This document shows positions 28,666 through 40,786 of a DNA stretch of 64,000 bases, piece by piece (within the stretch, counting starts at the first letter, position 1; every line of letters begins with the position of its first letter). Below the pieces are notes generated by a model. It did no database searches. It was not told where the DNA came from and saw nothing but the letters and a program-made list of their open reading frames with translations. A program made the position numbers and the translations under genes. Source of the DNA: Closterium sp. NIES-65 (taxonomy: Eukaryota > Streptophyta > Zygnematophyceae > Desmidiales > Closteriaceae); NCBI GenBank assembly GCA_948144175.1, contig CANXME010000542.1, forward strand, positions 1,178,001 to 1,242,000, in the 5' to 3' direction.

Positions 28666-29697
28666 CTACCGGAGGGGGACCTGGAGCGAGGAAAAGGGCG
28701 GGGGAGGGAGAGGGGCAGTGCGGTAGGGGAAGAGACGGTAGAAAGGAACCGACTCGTCAAAGGTGACGTCCTGAGAGGGGAAGACACGGCGCGAGGTGGG
28801 GTGGTAAAACTGCCAGCCAGGCGCGTTAAGGACAAAGCCAAGGAAGACACAGGGAATGGTGAGGGAGGAGAGCTGGTCTGCGGACGTATCGCGGACAAGG
28901 GCACGAGCACCCCAGACCCGAAAAGGCGACGCATTGCCAACCTCCCCCATCCAACACAGTGTGGGCGAGGTCTCTGGCAAGGAGACACAGGGCCAGAGGT
29001 TGAGCTGCTGCGCGGCGTACCGGACCGCAAACGACCACAGAAAATGGGGAGCCGCTGCATGGATCAAGGAGGTACGAGCGACCTCTATGACTAAGCCAAT
29101 GCGGCGCTCAGCAACCCCATTTTGCTGCGGTGAGCCCGGAAGCGTGAACGACTGCTCGATGCCTCCCCCCTGACAGAAGGCCCGCAAGAGGTCGGAGGTG
29201 AACTCACCACCTTTGTCAGAGTGCCGACGTAGGACAGGAAGGTCCCGGTGGAACCTCCGACGGAGCTGAAGACGAACTGCTCGGAGCCAAGGGATCACGA
29301 CAGCAGGGACCTCACCCTTGGTGCGCAAGGGGAAGACCGTGGTGTAACGCGAGTAGTCGTCGACAACCAGCAGAAAGTACCGCTCACCGCCTTGTCCATG
29401 AACGCGGGCTGGGCCCCACACGTCCAGGTGGAGGGTCTGCAGAGGAGCCTCTGTCGGGGGAAACGAGGAGGAGTGAGGAGAGGCACGCTGCCGCCCCTCG
29501 ACACGAGGAAGGCAGGGCGGCGCAGGGGAGGCAGGGAGGGGAGGGAGAGACCTGGGAAGACCAGACACTAGGAGGCGTCGGTGCATGCCACGGAGACGTG
29601 GCAAGGAGGGGTGACCCAGGCGGTGGTGCCAGAGAATAGTCTGGTGCAACAGGGAGCGACACGAACAAGGGGAGGCTACGTGACCTGACGCAGACAC
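28666..29697 (-). pseudogene. Copia D integrase region
   Basis: One open stretch with a GAG-pre-integrase finger (HHRLGHPS...), LHLDVWGP, YFLLVVDDYSRYTTVFP, HSDKGGEF (Asp then Lys-Gly-Gly-Glu) and SPQQNGVAERRIG. All three D, D, E catalytic residues are kept, but the surrounding polyprotein is broken. It continues to CVFLGF and the FYHPTSRRVF segment typical of copia integrase C-termini. Confidence 0.85.
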
Positions 29698-29817
29698 CTA
29701 AATAGTAGTAGCTACCTGAGGGGACGCAGTAATCAGTGTGTAAAGACTCGACCCTGGCCTGCGGGTGAACGTGGCCAGGTGATTGCCAGTCCGGGAGCAC
29801 GTACAGATCGCCACATG

Positions 29818-30522
29818 CTATCCTCCAGGGGTAATGGTGTCAACCCATGCATCCTGGAGGACTGCGTTGCTCACCAGGTTCGTAGAGAATGAGGGGAGGT
29901 GATAACCTGACAGTGAGCCAGACGGAACTGCTGAGCATGAAAGCACAGTGGAGGACCGTGCAAGAATTGGGCCCCTAGAGGGGTTAGCCAGAGACACTGC
30001 AATAGGTGCAGGGAGTGGCGTGAGTGCAGTACTACCACAAAAGAAACAGCGGGAAGCACCTGAGTCAAGCGTGAAGGTGTGCAAGGCCTCAGCGGGCGCA
30101 ATACCTGAGAGAGCAGACTCGCTAGCACCTAAGGCAGCAGCCTCGCTAGCACCTAGATCAGCAACCTCTATACCAGGGTCATATTGCACACAGAGGTAAC
30201 AGTCACCCTCAGCACCACCAGGCAAAGCATACATTGAATTAAGGATGGCATCATAGTCCAAAGCAAAGACATCAACGCCTGACATAAGCAGCTCAAGCCA
30301 GTGGGTGAGCTCAGCCTCGTCGCCAAACTCTGCGTGCCAGACGTCACTCAAATAGGCGAAGCTGTGGGACTGCGCGTGACCAGGTGTCCCACAGGTCTGA
30401 CCAGCTCGACGACCTGTGCGAATTTCATACGAGCAGCGATCAGGACCCGGAGACGTCCCACGCTGGTAAAGCCACTCACGAAGCTGCTGGGACGTAAGAG
30501 TCGAATGTCGCCGTAGCTGCAT
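29818..30522 (-). pseudogene. Copia D Gag C-terminus and protease
   Basis: It starts at a QQLREW motif. Then comes the atypical zinc motif (C-X13-C-X4-H; the last Cys replaced by Ser) at 30361-30435. The protease core TFTLDSGASRCFF and a PSGSLSGYHLPSFS segment follow. It stops before the integrase finger by a frame break near 29818. The capsid part is absent, truncated at the junction with G. Confidence 0.8.
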
Positions 30523-30555
30523 CTAGCCACCGCCAGAAACTCTGCACCAAACAGC

Positions 30556-31257
30556 GTGCAGATCACCTTGAAGCCGTGTAGGGAGTACCTCGACGCCGAC
30601 CACCATGCGTGGCATTTCATCGAGTCGACGTACCAGGTCATCGACGACTTGTTCATCGCCCAGCTTGAAGGGCAGTTGACGCACCTGCGTATGGGCGACC
30701 AGGAGACGGCGACCGACTACTGCAACCGAGCTCGGCGAATTCTCGCCACCATAAAGATGGCCAGCGCGCAGTACTCAACGGCATCGTACATCACGCACGT
30801 CATGCAGGGACTCCCGAGCAGCTACAACCTGCTAAAGCGGTTGTTGATGGCGCCGAGCATGCGGGCGATGCTCAACGAGGACACCTTGGCCTCGTACATC
30901 CTACAAGACGAGGCGATGCAAGAGGCTGAACGGTCCTAGGAGCTTCTGGCGCAGGTGAACTACGTCGCTCCAGCGAAGCAAGGAGGCCGACCGGGGCAGC
31001 GCGGACAGTCTGGCGAAGGCGGTAGCAGTAGCTGGAAGCCGACCAAGGATGTCGACAAGAAGAAGTCGGCCAAGGACAACGGTCAAGGAGGGGGAAGTCG
31101 ACGTCGGGAGTGCTGGTTGTGTGGCGACCCGGACCACCTCTCCTTCGAGTACCCCGACCGCAGTGACTCCGACGACGACGACGCCAAGGGAGGCCGCGGA
31201 AGGTCTGGCAGCTGTCGTCCCTGTCAAGGAGGAGACAAGACGTGCAAGGAGAAGTAG
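30556..31257 (+). pseudogene. Copia G Gag remnant
   Basis: Capsid segment HFIESTYQVIDDLFIAQLEG..GDQETATDYCNRA to EAMQEAERS, then TAG (30937-30939) where H has CAG. The zinc knuckle CWLCGDPDHLSFEYPDR has the final Cys changed to Tyr. Both changes indicate loss of function. Confidence 0.85.
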
Positions 31258-31379
31258 TGGAACAAGTCGACCTCGGCGAAGGACGCCGACTTCTCTGCTG
31301 GCGGCAAAGGGCGAGACGACAAGGAGGCGTCGTGGAGTCGTCCGTCTAGCTGTCGCCGGAGGTCGTCGAGGACTTCTAG

Positions 31380-33129
31380 GCGGTGGCGGCAGCTGTGCAG
31401 GCAAACCCGCCGGTGTTCCTGCTTGACAGCGGTTTCTCCCACCACCGAATGGGGACGAAGGGGGTTTTTCATCGACCTATAGCCGAGCGGCGACGTCAAG
31501 CACGTGCGCGGCTTCAATGGGGCGCTGCAGGATGTCCAGGGCCGCGGCACTGTTGCCCTGCAAGGGGAGGCCGGGAAGTAGGTGCTCATATCTGACATGC
31601 TCTACGTCCAGGGTGTGCGAGCGAACCTAGTTTCGGCTGGGCAGCTGAAGGAGAACGGCCTGAAGCTGCAAGAGGACGGCGACGGGATGCTGCTCGTCTC
31701 GGCGGCGGGAGAGGTGCTCGGTCGGACGACGTACACCGGACGTGTCCTCTGCACCAACCTGCGTCCCTGCTTGACGAGGTCGACGTCACCCACGACGGAG
31801 GTCGTGGCCATGCGAGCGATTGTCTCGGTGACAAAGTCGACGCCGGACAGGCTCCATACGAGGCTTGCACACATCGGCATGGACACCATCCGGAGCTCGG
31901 CGAAGCACGAGGTCGCCACTGGGCTAGACCTCAAGTTGGCGTCTGGCACTGACTCGCCGTGTATTTCGTGCATCGGCGGGAAGTTGGCGCGACACACATT
32001 CCCCGACCAAGGCTCCGACGCCGATGTCGCGCTAGTCTTCGTGCACATCGACTTGTGCGGGCCGTTTCGCGCGGCTGCCAAGGACGGCAGCCTGTACTTC
32101 TTGCTGATGAAGGACCGCAAGACCCGCTACGTGTGGGTGAAGCTGGTCGTCAAGAAGTCGGACATACTGCTGGAGTTCTAGAAGTAGTTGGTGCTGGTGG
32201 AGCGGCAGGCGAAGAAGTCGGTGCTGATGCTACGCTCCGACCGAGGAGGGGAGTTCTTCGGAAGGGCATTCACCGACTTCGTGGACGGAAAGGGGATCGT
32301 CCACGACCTTACCTGCCCGTACACCCCGCAGCAGAACGGCATGGCGGAGCGAGAGATAAGGACAGTGGTGGAGTCTGTGCGGACGATGCTGCTGCACATG
32401 GGCGTGCAGCACCACTGGTGGCACCTCGCTCTGCGGCAGGCCGTCTGGGTCCGCAACTGCCTTGAGAGGTCGACGCTGCCGCCGGGGACAACGCCGTACC
32501 AGCTGCTCACCGGGCAGAAGCCCGACCTGTTGCTGGCACGTGTGTGGGGCTGCATGGCACAGTTCTTGGTCCCCGAGCAGCAGCGTGGCGGAAAGCTGAA
32601 GCCGAAGGCCAAGTGGGGCCTTCACCTTGGTGTGTCGGTGGAGAGCAAGGGCTGGGAGCTCCTCGACATCGCCGACAACCGGGTTGTCACCACGTCGGAT
32701 GTGGTGTTCTACGAGGACACGTCAATGGAGGTGTGGAAGTTGGAGCACGTGCCAGCGTCGGGGCGGACGCCGACCACCCCGTCGACGGACTCCTCAACGT
32801 CGACAATCCCTCTGCTCGCCGAGGTCGGTGAGTTGGCTGCTGCGGACGGCGAGGACGTCCAACCTTCCTCCCCTTCCCCTGCCCCTCCTACCCCTCCCCT
32901 TGTAGCCGACCTGCGTGGCCTGACTTCGGTGTCGGCCTCCGGTTATGAGGGGAGCAGTGTGACGACGCCCGTGGCGCCGGCCAAGAACATCGCCGGTGGC
33001 CGACGCAACACCAACAAGTCCCCATGGGAGCGGCGTCGTAGCCAACAGGGGAGATGCAGGTCGAGGAGGTGCAACCAGCTTTGGTGGAGCCGGCAAAGGA
33101 TGGACCAGCAGGGGAGCAGGCAGCCGTGA
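31380..33129 (+). pseudogene. Copia G protease-integrase remnant
   Basis: Broken protease (LLDSGFSHHRMGTKG), then frames 31582-32181 and 32188-33129 with the integrase finger (TRLAHIGMDTIRSSAK), VFVHIDLCGPF, LRSDRGGEFFGR and PQQNGMAERE, and the C-terminal PDLLLARVWGCMAQF block. In-frame TAGs (for example near 32179 and 32185) separate the two. Confidence 0.82.
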
Positions 33130-33267
33130 AGCCAACCAAAGGACAGTCGGCGACCAGACAGTCGGTAGAGGAGCCGACCACAGGAGAGTCGTCGGCAGGA
33201 CGCGGACTGAGGTGCAGCAGGACACTGAGGGTGGCGAAGCTGGTGACGATGGAGGGTACGCCGAGGA

Positions 33268-33384
33268 TGTCAAATGTTATAGCCTCTAGTGGGTCATGCT
33301 ATATGGGGTACAAACCGTTAGGGTGAGGCATTTGTACCCCAACCCAATCAATCCAACCCATTCCGCTGTGTTTAGTTTCTGAGA
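33268..33384 (+). repeat. 5' LTR of copia E
   Basis: TGTCAAATGTTATAGCC...TTCTGAGA, 117 bp. It is followed by the primer site TGGTATCAGCAGTAGG (33385). It contains GGGGTACAAA and TTTGTACCCC, a perfect 10-bp stem, around TTAGGGT. The terminal CA has become GA. Confidence 0.82.
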
Positions 33385-33479
33385 TGGTATCAGCAGTAGG
33401 TTCGCCGTTCCTAGGCCACACTTAGTCTCCGCCGTTCCTAGACTACGGCCGTCACTAGCCTTGGCGTGCCCACCCCCCC

Positions 33480-34025
33480 GTCTGCCCTAAGCACGCTAGC
33501 CAGCAGGCCCTCCAGCGCCCTAGCCAGCAGGCCCGCCAGCGCCCTAGCCAGTAGGCCCGCTAGCGCCCTAGCCAGCAGGCCCGCCAGCGCCCTAGCCATC
33601 AGGCCCGCCAGCGCCCTAGCCAGCAGGCCCGCCAGCGCGCACGCCAGCGCGCTCCGCCAGCGCGCACGCCAGCGTGCCCCGCCAGCGCGCACGCCAGCGC
33701 GCCCGCCAGCGCGTCACGCCAGCGTGCACGGCAGCGCGCCCCGCCAGCGCGCACGCCAACGCGCCCTGCCAGCGCGCACGCCAGCGCGCCCGCCAGCGCG
33801 TCACGCCAGCGCGCACGCCAGCACGCCACGCCGGCGCGCACGCCAGCGCACCACGCCGGCGCGCACGCCAGCGCGCCACGCCAGCGCACCGCGCTGCCCG
33901 CCCGCCAGCTAGCGCGCCGCGCCGCCCGCCAGCCAGCGCGCCGCGCCGTCCGCCAGCCAGCGCGCCGCGCCGCCCGCCTGTCCGCATGCCGCGCCGCCTG
34001 CCCACCTGCACGCCTGCGCGCTTGC
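33480..34025 (+). repeat. GC-rich tandem array in copia E leader
   Basis: Two blocks: units like CCCTAGCCAGCAGGCCCGCCAGCG (about 33500-33630) and a 12-nt-type array CGCGCACGCCAG/CGCGCCCGCCAG (about 33630-34025). It occupies the same place between primer site and gag as the different array in copia B. Confidence 0.85.
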
Positions 34026-34087
34026 CCACACGCCACTGACTGTCCCCCCCTCCCACGGCTGGCAGCCGCGCTCTCTCAGTTTCACCC

Positions 34088-35470
34088 CCTATGGCGACCT
34101 CTTGAATACTTCGATTTGACCCTGAAGGGAGACCGATTGACTTTAGTACGTGGCTTACGCAGGCGCAGCGCCACCTTAAGAGCCAGCGGCAGGATGGCGT
34201 GCACCTGTTCGCACACCCGTCCGGCACTCAGACCGCCCCTCCGCAGCCTCAGCTGCTGCCCACTACCCCACTGCCTACTTCTGAGCAGGAGGCTGACTAC
34301 CAGCGCCAGCTCCTCGCTCGCAACGTGTGGGAGTCTCGTGACGCCGCTGCCTGCCTCGCCCTGACCGACCTTCTCCCGCCGACAGAGGCAGTCCACTTCG
34401 CTCAGGTCGAGTCCGCTGCAGATCTGTATAAGGCTATTGTTACTCGCTACTCCACTCCCTCCTCTGCTTTGCTAAGTCGCCTCCTCGTACCCTTTATCTA
34501 CCCTGACCTCGCCTCCTTTGAGACAGTCTCTGACCTCGCTACCCACCTACGCTCCCTTGATGCTCGCTTTTGCACTGCTTGCACTGAGGACGAGCTTGCC
34601 CTTGCCCCACCCCCTATGTGGCTCACCATTCACTGCTAGTCACTCGCCTCCCTGACCGCCTAGCCACAGCCTGCGACGCGCTTCTTCTGAAGCACCCCAC
34701 TGAGCTTACCATCGATCTTCTTGAGACTGCTCTCTCGAAGTTCGAGAGTAACCTCCTCACTGTTGCCTCTGCCTCTTCCGCGCCTCCTCCTCGTCTTTTT
34801 GAGGGGTGTGCAGTACCACAGCTTCCCACCTTCTCTTCCTCACTTGCCACCCCCACGTCTTCTGCCTCTAAGGAGACGGCGGCTGTTTTTGTCTCTAGCA
34901 GGCAGAAACGTGGCAAGGCTGGTAAGAGGGACAGGAAGGGGGGCGGGGGTACTGGAGGTGGTGCGGGTAGTGGCGGTGGCGGTGGAGGAGGAGGTGGGAG
35001 TGGTGGTGGGGGTGGCTCGGGACCTCACGGCCCTCCTTTCGACGGTGGAGTTTTCACTGGTGGTGGCGGGGTCCCACCAGTAGCAGCACCCGACTCCTCA
35101 GCAGCTGCCACCGCCTGGATAGCAGCAGCGACAGGGACAGCAGCAACAACGACAGGGCCATCAGCAGCGCCCGCCACAGCAGCAGCCTCAGCAGTGGGGC
35201 CCTCCGCAGCAGTGGGGCCCTCAGCAGCAGTGGAGGTCTGCGGGTCCCCCGAGCACTGGGCGCAGTGGCGCCCCCTCCAGTCGGAGACCTCGCTCGGCCA
35301 GCCGCGACGTTGGTCCCTGTGAGTACTGGATCCTTACGGGTCCTCGTTGGGACTCGAACTGTGGCCGCCCCGACCACTCTGCTACACGCTGCTTCAGTCG
35401 TCTCGACGACCTCTACCGCTTGCACCACAGCCCCTCCGCTCCCCCGCCGCCACGCTGGGGGACACTTCTT
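34088..35470 (+). pseudogene. Copia E Gag
   Basis: ATG at 34088, but the fifth codon is TGA where B has a sense codon. The capsid region then matches B (LRFDPEGRPIDFSTWL, ESRDAAACLALTDLLP, FVYPDLASF-like, LKHPTELTIDLLETAL), with a second stop near 34637 and frame changes. The zinc motif C-X13-C-X4-H-X4-C is intact at 35318-35392, followed by a CFSRLDDLYRL segment and short Ala/Ser text up to the F junction. Confidence 0.85.
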
Positions 35471-35574
35471 CCTCGTGGTATTGCTGTTTTTGACATGACA
35501 ATGGCTGATGCTAGGTCATATGCCATATATGCTGATGTTGACTATAGTGCTCTTGGATCTGTGTACTTGCCTGC

Positions 35575-35651
35575 ACCTAGCTTAGGATCTTTGCCTGTTG
35601 CTAGAGTAGGTGCTAGTGTAGGATCTTGTTTAGCTACTAGTACAGGATCTC
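35575..35651 (+). repeat. 77-bp direct duplication flanking copia F, left copy
   Basis: ACCTAGCTTAGGATCTTTGC through GATCTC recurs at 42456-42532 with one mismatch. It is E coding sequence present on both sides of F. It is far longer than the 5-bp LTR-element target duplication. Confidence 0.9.
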
Positions 35652-35862
35652 AGCGAAGCAAAGCAAGGGGTCACAAGACCAGTCAAGCGAAGCAAAGCAA
35701 GCTCAAGGTGGATCACAACGTCACCACACACACTGAGCACAAGCAAAGGGGCACAAGGCCAGTTCTCATGCAGAGGTATATATGCAACAACAACAGCACA
35801 GTGATCTCTACCAAGCAGAGCAAGCATGCAGGTATATATATAGATCACAGTACAAGCAAAGT

Positions 35863-38051
35863 CTACAGCAAGTGAGGAAAAGTGGGCACAAGGCCTAACA
35901 AAGTGCAGAAACGCTGATGATCACAAGACGGAAGTGCCTTGGTTAATATATCAGCAGTGTTGGCCCGAGTGGCCACGTGAGCAAGGTGAAGCTGACCACA
36001 CTGCTGCAACTCTTGAGCCAAGAAGTAACGCACAGCGATGTGCTTCGTTTTGTGCTCCAATCTGTGCTCCTCACACAAGGCAATGGCGGCCTTGTTGTCG
36101 ATGTACAGCACTGGAGGAGAACGAGGCCGCTCTCCCAGGTCGGTCAACAGGTAGGTGAGCCAGCGTAACTCCTGTGCAGCCATGGCTGTGGCGTGGATCT
36201 CAGCCTCACAATTGGAGCTAAGAACAGAAGACGAGCGTGTAGAACGCCAAGAAACTGAACCAGAGCCAAGGCTAAAGGTGTAACCCTGTGACCGCTGGGT
36301 AGCCTGGTCGTCAACCCAAGAAGCGTCTGAGTGCCCAGAGAGGACAACTGCCCTCCGACCTCCAAGCACGAGCCCCATGCCCGATGTACCGCACAAGTAG
36401 CGCAGTACCCTCTTCGCAGCATCCATGTGCACCTTTCGGTGCCGACCAGGAGCCACGTACCGAGCCAGAAGGCCAAGAGGGTATGCAAGGTCAGGTCGAG
36501 TGCAGGTCTTCAGGTACATGAGGCAGCCCACTAGCTCTGGGTACGGGCCACTTGGCTCTACGGACTCGTCCAAAGGTGGAGCTGAGAGCGAGTGGCCTGT
36601 AGCCAGAGGAGTGTGCTGTGGCGAGGACCAGGTGAAGCCGAAGCGCTGAAGGACCTGCTCCACCATGTGTGACTGAGTCGGTGTGATGGTGCGGCGTGCT
36701 CTGTCCCGGGTGATCTGAAGCCAAGGTAGCTGCGCAGTTCACCCAGGTCCGTGCACGTGTGTCTCTTCTGCAGCTCCAACTTCACCAGGGCGAGAGCCTC
36801 AGTGTCAGCAGTGGCAAAGACCAAGTCGTCGACGTACACGAGGATGTAGAATGGCGGCAGCGACGTGTCGGTCCGCAGAAACAGTGACGGGTCAGTAGTG
36901 GAAGGTGCAAACCCAAGAGCCGCAAGAGTAGTGCTCAGTGTGTCGTGCCACTCACGTGGTGCCTGGCGGAGACTGTAGACCGGCCGCCGGAGGCTCCACT
37001 GGGTACCACGAGGGAACGACCAAGTGAAGCCAGGAGGACGGCGCAATCAGATCTCCTCGTGCAGGCTGCCCTGTAAGAAAGCTGTGCTGAAGTCAAGAGA
37101 GTGAAGCTCGTAGTCACGCTGAGCAGCAACATGTAGTAGCACCCGAAGAGTGGTCATCTTCGGGGTGGGGGAGAAGGTCTGGAAGAAGTCTACTCCCTCT
37201 CGCTGACTGAAACCTCGAGCAATGTAACGAGCCTTGAAGAAAGGCGGAGAACCTGGCGGCCGCTTCACCCTGAAAATCCACATGCCACTGACGATGTTCG
37301 CCCCAGGAGGGGGAACCTCGTCAACGTAAGTGCCAGTGGACTTCCAGGATGCCATCTCTGCGTCCATGGCTGTCTGCCACTCAGAGGAGTACTCACCCGC
37401 GATCGCCTCAGGGGCAAGGAGCATGGACACGAGATGAGGCGCAGCGGCTGCAAGACACTCAAGGTCCTCTTGCCTGTCCTCAAAGACGTCCGTGCCAAGA
37501 GCACACTCACCCCCGACGGACGGAGGACAGACAGACCCAGACTCAGCAACAAGACTAGTGGCGTAGTCTAGACGACAAGCTGCAGCAAAGTCAAGAAGCT
37601 CAGAGACTAAGGCAGGCGCAACACTAGACTCAAACGACGGGTCAGTGACAACTGTGGCTAGCAGACGCGTGACAGTAGGGTGAGCAGCACGGGTACGGTC
37701 AGACTCAGGCTCAGGAACGTTAGGCAGAGAAGACACAGGAGGGGTTGGCAGGGGAATACGCTGCGGAGGAGAGGAAGGACGACAAACTACGAGGTGGGTG
37801 CCGGTGGCAGCCGGCTGACGCGAACAAGGAACACGACGACCAGAACGACGAGAACGGACAGGCAAGAAAGGACGCGACGCAGGCGCACAACGCTCAGTAA
37901 GACCCCTTGTCTGCTCAGTGTAGGGAGAAGGAGCAGGCAGCGGTGAGCCAGGCTGTAACGGAAGACCAGTAGACGAAGGGAGACTAAGAACCTCGCGAAG
38001 CACAGAGTCAGACGGTGGCTGAGACGACGGAGACGGTGGAGCAAAGACCAA
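35863..38051 (-). pseudogene. Copia F reverse transcriptase and RNase H
   Basis: Three overlapping frames (38051-37047, 37046-36558, 36666-35863) cover WIFRVKRPPGSPPFFK, DFSTAFLQGSLHEEI, an in-frame stop at 37047, YVDDLVFATADTEA, QITRDRA-like text broken by a one-base loss near 36720, then RNase H (HSDASW, YIDNKAAIALCEE, TKHIAVRYFLAQELQQ, TADILTKALPSCDHQRF). It is closest to copia D and K. Confidence 0.88.
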
Positions 38052-38144
38052 GCGCGGCTGTGCAGTGCCAAAAGCACCAGCAGCTCCAGCACCCCCAGCA
38101 GCTCCTGCACCTCTAGCAGCTCCAGCACCGCCAGCAGCTCCAGA

Positions 38145-39510
38145 TTACTCAGCGCCAGCTCCTACAGGACCAGCTCCACCAGCAGCAGCACCCCCAGAAC
38201 CAGCACCTCCGGTCCCAGGGTCTCCAGCAGTAGCACCCTCAGCCTTAGCACCTCCAGCCCCAGCAGCTCCAGTACGTCCAGTACGAGCACCTCCAGGACG
38301 AGCACCACTCCCAGCTCTAGTGACGCCAGCAGAAGTACCTCCAGCGGCAGAGCCCCGAGGTCCAGAAGCGCGACCCTGACGGCGACCGTACCACTCGTGC
38401 AGCTGCTGTGAGGTGAGAGGCACACGCGGACGAAGGCGGCTACTCCAAGGAGACCGCGCAACAGCAGAATCAGAACCCTCAACACCAGCACCCGCAGCAG
38501 CTCCAGAACCTCCTGCGCCAGCACCCTCAGCAGCTCCAGAACCTCTAGCGCAAGCACCTTCGGCAGCTCCAGATTCTCCAGCTCCAGCACCCTCAGCAGC
38601 TCCAGAATCTCCAGCAGAAACAACTCCAGTAGCAGAGTCACCAGCTCCAGCGCCTCCCGCAGCAGGGCCCCTAGCTCCAACAGCGCGACCTTGACGGCCA
38701 ACGTACCACTCACGCAGCTGCTGTGGGGAGAGAGGGAGTCGACGACGAGAGTGCAGCAGCGAGGTACCAGCGGAGCGACTACGGAGACGGCCGCCCCAGG
38801 GAGACTGCTCACCAGACACCTCAGCCCCCCCAGGTGCAGCACCTCCAGACCCAGTACCCCCAGGCTCAGCACCCCCAGACTCCTCACGCCCAGGCTCAGC
38901 ACCTCCATTCTCCGCACCCCCAGGCTCTGCACCTCCAGGCCCCGCACCTCCAGGCTCAGCACCCCCCGGCTCCGCACCCCCAGACTCAGCACCCCCAGAA
39001 GCAGCACCCCGAGAAGGACCACCCTCAGCAGGACCTGAGTCACCAGTGACCTCAACCGGCGAAGTCAAGGGAGGAGGGTCTACCTGAGACACACCTGAAG
39101 GAGCAAGACCGGGAGCGAGGAGGGGGTCTACCTGGGGAGCACCTGGAGCAAGGAAGAGCGGCGGGGGGGGGGGGGGGGGAGAGGGGCAGTGCGGTAGGGA
39201 AAGAGACGATAAAAGGGAACCGACTCATCAAAGGTGACGGCCTAAGAGGGGAAGACACGGCGCGAGGTGGGGTGGTAAAACTGCCAACCAGGCGCGTCAG
39301 GGACAAAGCCAAGGAAGACACAAGGAACAGCGCGGGCGGAGAGCTTGTCCGCGGTGGTATCGCGGACAAAGGCACGAGCACCCTAGACCCGGAAACGCGA
39401 CGCATCGCCAACCTTCCCCGTCCACAGCATTGTGGGCGAGGTCTCCGGCAAGGAGACACCAGGCGGCGAGGTTGAGCTGATGCGCGGCATACCGGACCGC
39501 AAACGGCCAC
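38145..39510 (-). pseudogene. Copia F linker with repeated QQLREWY modules
   Basis: A Gly-Gly-Ala-Glu-Pro array (about 38800-39050) is followed by two copies of a helix-like segment, LSPQQLREWYVGRQGR (38685-38735) and LTSQQLHEWYGRRQGR (38370-38420), each leading into Gly/Ala-rich repeats. The same module precedes the zinc motif in gag of D and F. The reading frame is open over 315 codons. Confidence 0.8.
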
Positions 39511-40748
39511 AGAAAATGGGGGGCAGCCGCATGGATCATGGAGGTACGAGCGACCTCCATGACTAAGCCAATGCGGCGCTCAGCAACCTCATTCTGCTGC
39601 GGAGAGGCCAGAAGCGTGAACATCTGGCGGATGCTGTGCTCCGCACAGAAGGCTGCCAAGAGGTCGGAGGAAAACTCCACACCTCTGTCAGAGTGCAGAC
39701 GCAGGACGGGAAACTCCGCCCCGAACCGCTCGCGGAGCTGGAGACGAGAAGCGCGGATCCAAGGGATCAAAACATCAGGGACCTCACCCTTGGTGCGCAA
39801 GGGGAAGACCGTGGTGTAACGCGTGTAGTCGTCGACGACCAGCAGGAAATACCGCTCGTGGCCCTGTCCATAGACGCGGGCTGGGCCCCACACGTCCAGG
39901 TGGAGAGTCCGCAGGGGAGCCTCTGTGGGAGGGAACGAGGAGGAGTGAGGAGCGGCGTGCTGCCGCCCCTCGACACAGGGAAGACAGGGAGGAGCAGGCG
40001 AGGGTGCGAGGGGAGGGAGAACCCTGGGAGGACCAGAGACAAGGACACGGCGGTGCATGCTGCGAAGGCGCTGCACCGAGGGGTGACCAAGGCGGTGGTG
40101 CCAAAGAAGGGTATGGTGCGACAAGGCGCGACACGAGCAGGGGGCCGACAACTGACCTGACGCAGACGCAGACGGAGCTACCTGAGGGGACTCAGTGGTC
40201 AGTGTGTACAGGCCCGACCCCGGCTGCCGAGTGAAGGTAGCCAGGTGACGACCCGTCTGAGCACATGTGCAGTGTGTCACACGCTCGTAGGCAGGGGTGA
40301 ACTGGTGAACACCCACGTCCTGGAGCGCAGAGGCCGCCACCAAGTTCGTAGAGAACAAGGGGAGGTAAAGACCCGATAGTGTGCCGGACGGGACAGCAGG
40401 ACAAGGGAGGACAGCGGTGGAGGTCGCACGGACTGGACCCCCAGAGGGATCTGCCAGGGAGAGTGCAACCGGCCGACTGAGCGGCATGAGGGTGGTGCTG
40501 TCGCGAAAGAAGGAGCGAGAAGCACCAAAGTCAAGTGTGAAGGTGTACAAGGCCTCAGCAGGCGCAGTACCAGAGAGAGCAGACTCACCAGCACCTGGAG
40601 CAGCAGCCTCACCAGCACCTAGAGCAGGAGACGCACGAGCACCTAGAGCAGCAGCCTCACCACCACCTAGAGCAGCAGGCTCTATACCTGGGTCAGGCGG
40701 TACGCACAGGTAACAGGCATGGTTAGCACTAGTAGGCAATGCATACAT
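39297..40748 (-). pseudogene. Copia F protease and integrase
   Basis: Protease core TFTLDFGASRSFF (Phe replaces the usual Ser/Thr after the catalytic Asp). The integrase finger is HHRLGHPSVQR..CLPCVEG. Then LHLDVWGP, YFLLVVDDYTRY, LHSDRGVEF (Gly to Val) and SPQQNEVAERR (Gly to Glu). The altered motifs suggest decay although the frame is open for 483 codons. Confidence 0.85.
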
Positions 40749-40786
40749 GGCAGTTAGAATAGCATCGTAGTCAAGAGCAAAGATAT

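Larger units (their letters stand above)
24307..30537 (-). mobile_element. Copia D, 5'-truncated and decayed
   Basis: It reads leftwards. It has a 3' LTR at 24307-24439 (TGTCAAACC...CTGGACA), the polypurine tract CTATGGGGGTG, a 3' UTR with twin hairpins, and coding remnants of RNase H, RT, linker, integrase, protease and the zinc motif. The gag capsid region, leader and 5' LTR are missing; homology stops at about 30537, where G begins. An unrelated LTR fragment and a solo LTR (26640-27249) interrupt the linker. Several frameshifts separate the frames. Confidence 0.85.
30538..33267 (+). mobile_element. Copia G fragment (related to copia H), cut at both ends
   Basis: It matches copia H from mid-gag (compare 45630) to just before its acidic linker (compare 48340). 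It begins abruptly next to copia D and is interrupted at 33268 by the LTR of copia E (target GAGGA, 33263-33267). No LTR of its own is visible. Stops and frameshifts occur throughout. Confidence 0.8.

Noticed and set aside
33466..34039. Frames of 121-148 codons, Ala/Arg/Pro-rich
   Set aside because: Translation of the copia E leader array.
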